From NCBI GenBank assembly GCA_003644825.1, contig QNDJ01000063.1:1-7474 (forward strand): a stretch of DNA of 7,474 bases. The letters run 5' to 3'. Every line of letters starts with the position of its first letter. Position 1 is the stretch's first letter. Source of the DNA: B21-G16 sp003644825 [NCBI: Candidatus Zhuqueibacterota bacterium]. Lineage in GTDB: Bacteria; SM23-31; B21-G16. Made by a program: the position numbers and the translations under genes. The notes under the pieces are model-generated. The model was not told where the DNA came from. It saw only the letters and a program-made list of their open reading frames with translations, and did not search any database. Positions 6,622 to 7,474 of this stretch are shown here, one piece after another.

Positions 6622-7474
6622 TTAAAACTCTGGAATTATCAACTGGTCCCCTGGATGTATTAATTTTCTCCCTCTTAAATTATTAATCTCTATCAATCTG
6701 TTCAAACTTATACCAAAAATCCTGGATATTTTCCAGAGACTATCTCCTTTCCTGACAACATATTTAACAAAATTCCCTGTGAGTAATTCTCTATTCGTAT
6801 TCTTATCAACCGAACCGGTTTTCAAATACAACTTCAAAGATTGACCGGGGAAAATAACATTTTTATCGGTAAGGTTATTCCACAATATAATATCTTTTTC
6901 ACTAACAGAAAAATACTTGCTGATTTTCGCTATACTATCACCACGTTTTACTTTATAAATAAAAACATCAGACTTCTCACTTGTGGTACTCCTATTACCA
7001 TAATCTTTTTCAGGTAAAATCCAGATATTCAATCTCTGCTCCGGATAAATATATTCTCTATATGATAAATTGTTCCAGTATCTAATATCTCTTGCCCTTA
7101 CACCGTACACTTCTGCAATTTCTCCAAGTGTATCGCCCGGCTTAACTTTATACACAACTTTTTTTCTTCCTGGAACAACGACTTTATTAACATACCTTTT
7201 TGTATACCTTACCGAAGGGTGTGCAGGTACTTTAATAATAGAACCTATTCTTAATCTTCTAACGTTTCTGATTTTATTAATACTGAGTATTTCTGAGATA
7301 GTTGTTTTATATTTTTTTGAAATACTTGAAATAGTTTCTCCTCTTTTAATTCTGTGAGGGAAATATTTAACAAGCTCATTTTTCGAAAGTTTTTTAAAAT
7401 TTTTAAGAAAAACATCTTTTTTACCAGCAGGAATTTTCAGAAAATATCCGTCTTTAAAAGCAGGAGTGAGCCAG
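6622..7474 (-). CDS. C-terminal part of a MltD-like lytic transglycosylase with four LysM repeats (5' end cut by window edge)
   Basis: The frame is open from the window edge, giving 283 visible residues and a TAA stop. An internal GTG at 7155 would give 177 residues, but the open frame upstream encodes a further LysM repeat, so that is not the start. The first residues (WLTPAFKDGYFLKIPAG) resemble the segment that follows the catalytic domain in MltD-type murein transglycosylases. Peptidoglycan-binding LysM repeats lie at about 37-83 (HRIKRGETISSIS), 108-153 (YKVKPGDTLGEIA), 172-216 (YKVKRGDSIAKIS) and 237-281 (YVVRKGDSLWKIS), joined by short polar or basic linkers. The protein would act in the periplasm on cell wall glycan. 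The catalytic part and signal peptide are outside the window, so the enzyme class is inferred; a catalysis-free LysM protein or LysM peptidase is possible. The LysM assignment itself is very secure. Confidence 0.82.
   Translation of the reverse strand, partial: WLTPAFKDGYFLKIPAGKKDVFLKNFKKLSKNELVKYFPHRIKRGETISSISKKYKTTISEILSINKIRNVRRLRIGSIIKVPAHPSVRYTKRYVNKVVVPGRKKVVYKVKPGDTLGEIAEVYGVRARDIRYWNNLSYREYIYPEQRLNIWILPEKDYGNRSTTSEKSDVFIYKVKRGDSIAKISKYFSVSEKDIILWNNLTDKNVIFPGQSLKLYLKTGSVDKNTNRELLTGNFVKYVVRKGDSLWKISRIFGISLNRLIEINNLRGRKLIHPGDQLIIPEF

Noticed and set aside
6590-6628. Possible hairpin terminator after the LysM gene
   Set aside because: Short arms GAGTT/AACTC and AACAA-TT/AATTGTT can pair on the minus strand, but the stem is AT-rich, bulged, overlaps the stop codon and has no following T-run.
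7153-7155. GTG as the start of a separate 177-residue LysM protein
   Set aside because: The frame stays open upstream to the window edge and encodes another LysM repeat and a MltD-like segment, so this Val codon is internal.

Overview
The window reads as ordinary bacterial chromosome, AT-rich (about one-third GC by eye), with every supported gene on the minus strand. Transcription runs from the right edge (7474) to the left edge (1). Both edge genes are cut. No rRNA, tRNA, CRISPR array, insertion sequence or phage gene was seen. Typical genes of the MEP isoprenoid route and Shine-Dalgarno start sites show it is a bacterium. A MltD-like LysM protein suggests a diderm cell wall, and a tiny AURKAIP1/COX24-type ribosomal protein narrows the field. 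My tentative guess is an uncultured low-GC lineage, perhaps near Omnitrophota, but no marker here settles the phylum.

Layout in transcription order: (i) 7474-6622, the C-terminal part of a lytic transglycosylase (MltD type) with four LysM repeats; (ii) 6621-6494, an intergenic stretch with a near-consensus sigma70 promoter; (iii) 6493-5053, sppA (membrane signal peptide peptidase), a small FmdB-type zinc ribbon protein and an HU-family DNA-binding protein, closely spaced and each of the last two with a good ribosome binding site; (iv) 5052-4987, a short AT-rich gap with a possible weaker promoter; (v) 4986-650, a 31-residue ribosomal-type protein, xseA, xseB, dxs and nadK, separated by about 20 nt or overlapping; (vi) 629-1, a response regulator whose receiver domain is followed by a helical linker and the start of a probable GAF-like sensor domain, cut at the left edge.

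Functionally this is a housekeeping operon or pair of operons. XseA and XseB form exonuclease VII, Dxs makes the first MEP-pathway intermediate, and NadK makes NADP, which the next MEP enzyme needs as NADPH. SppA and the LysM protein act at the envelope, HU on the nucleoid, and the tiny basic protein probably on the small ribosomal subunit. I found no convincing undescribed system. The most useful observations are the tiny basic gene at 4891-4986, the TTG/TGA overlap joining xseB to dxs, the heavy use of GTG and TTG starts, and the regulator placed directly after nadK.
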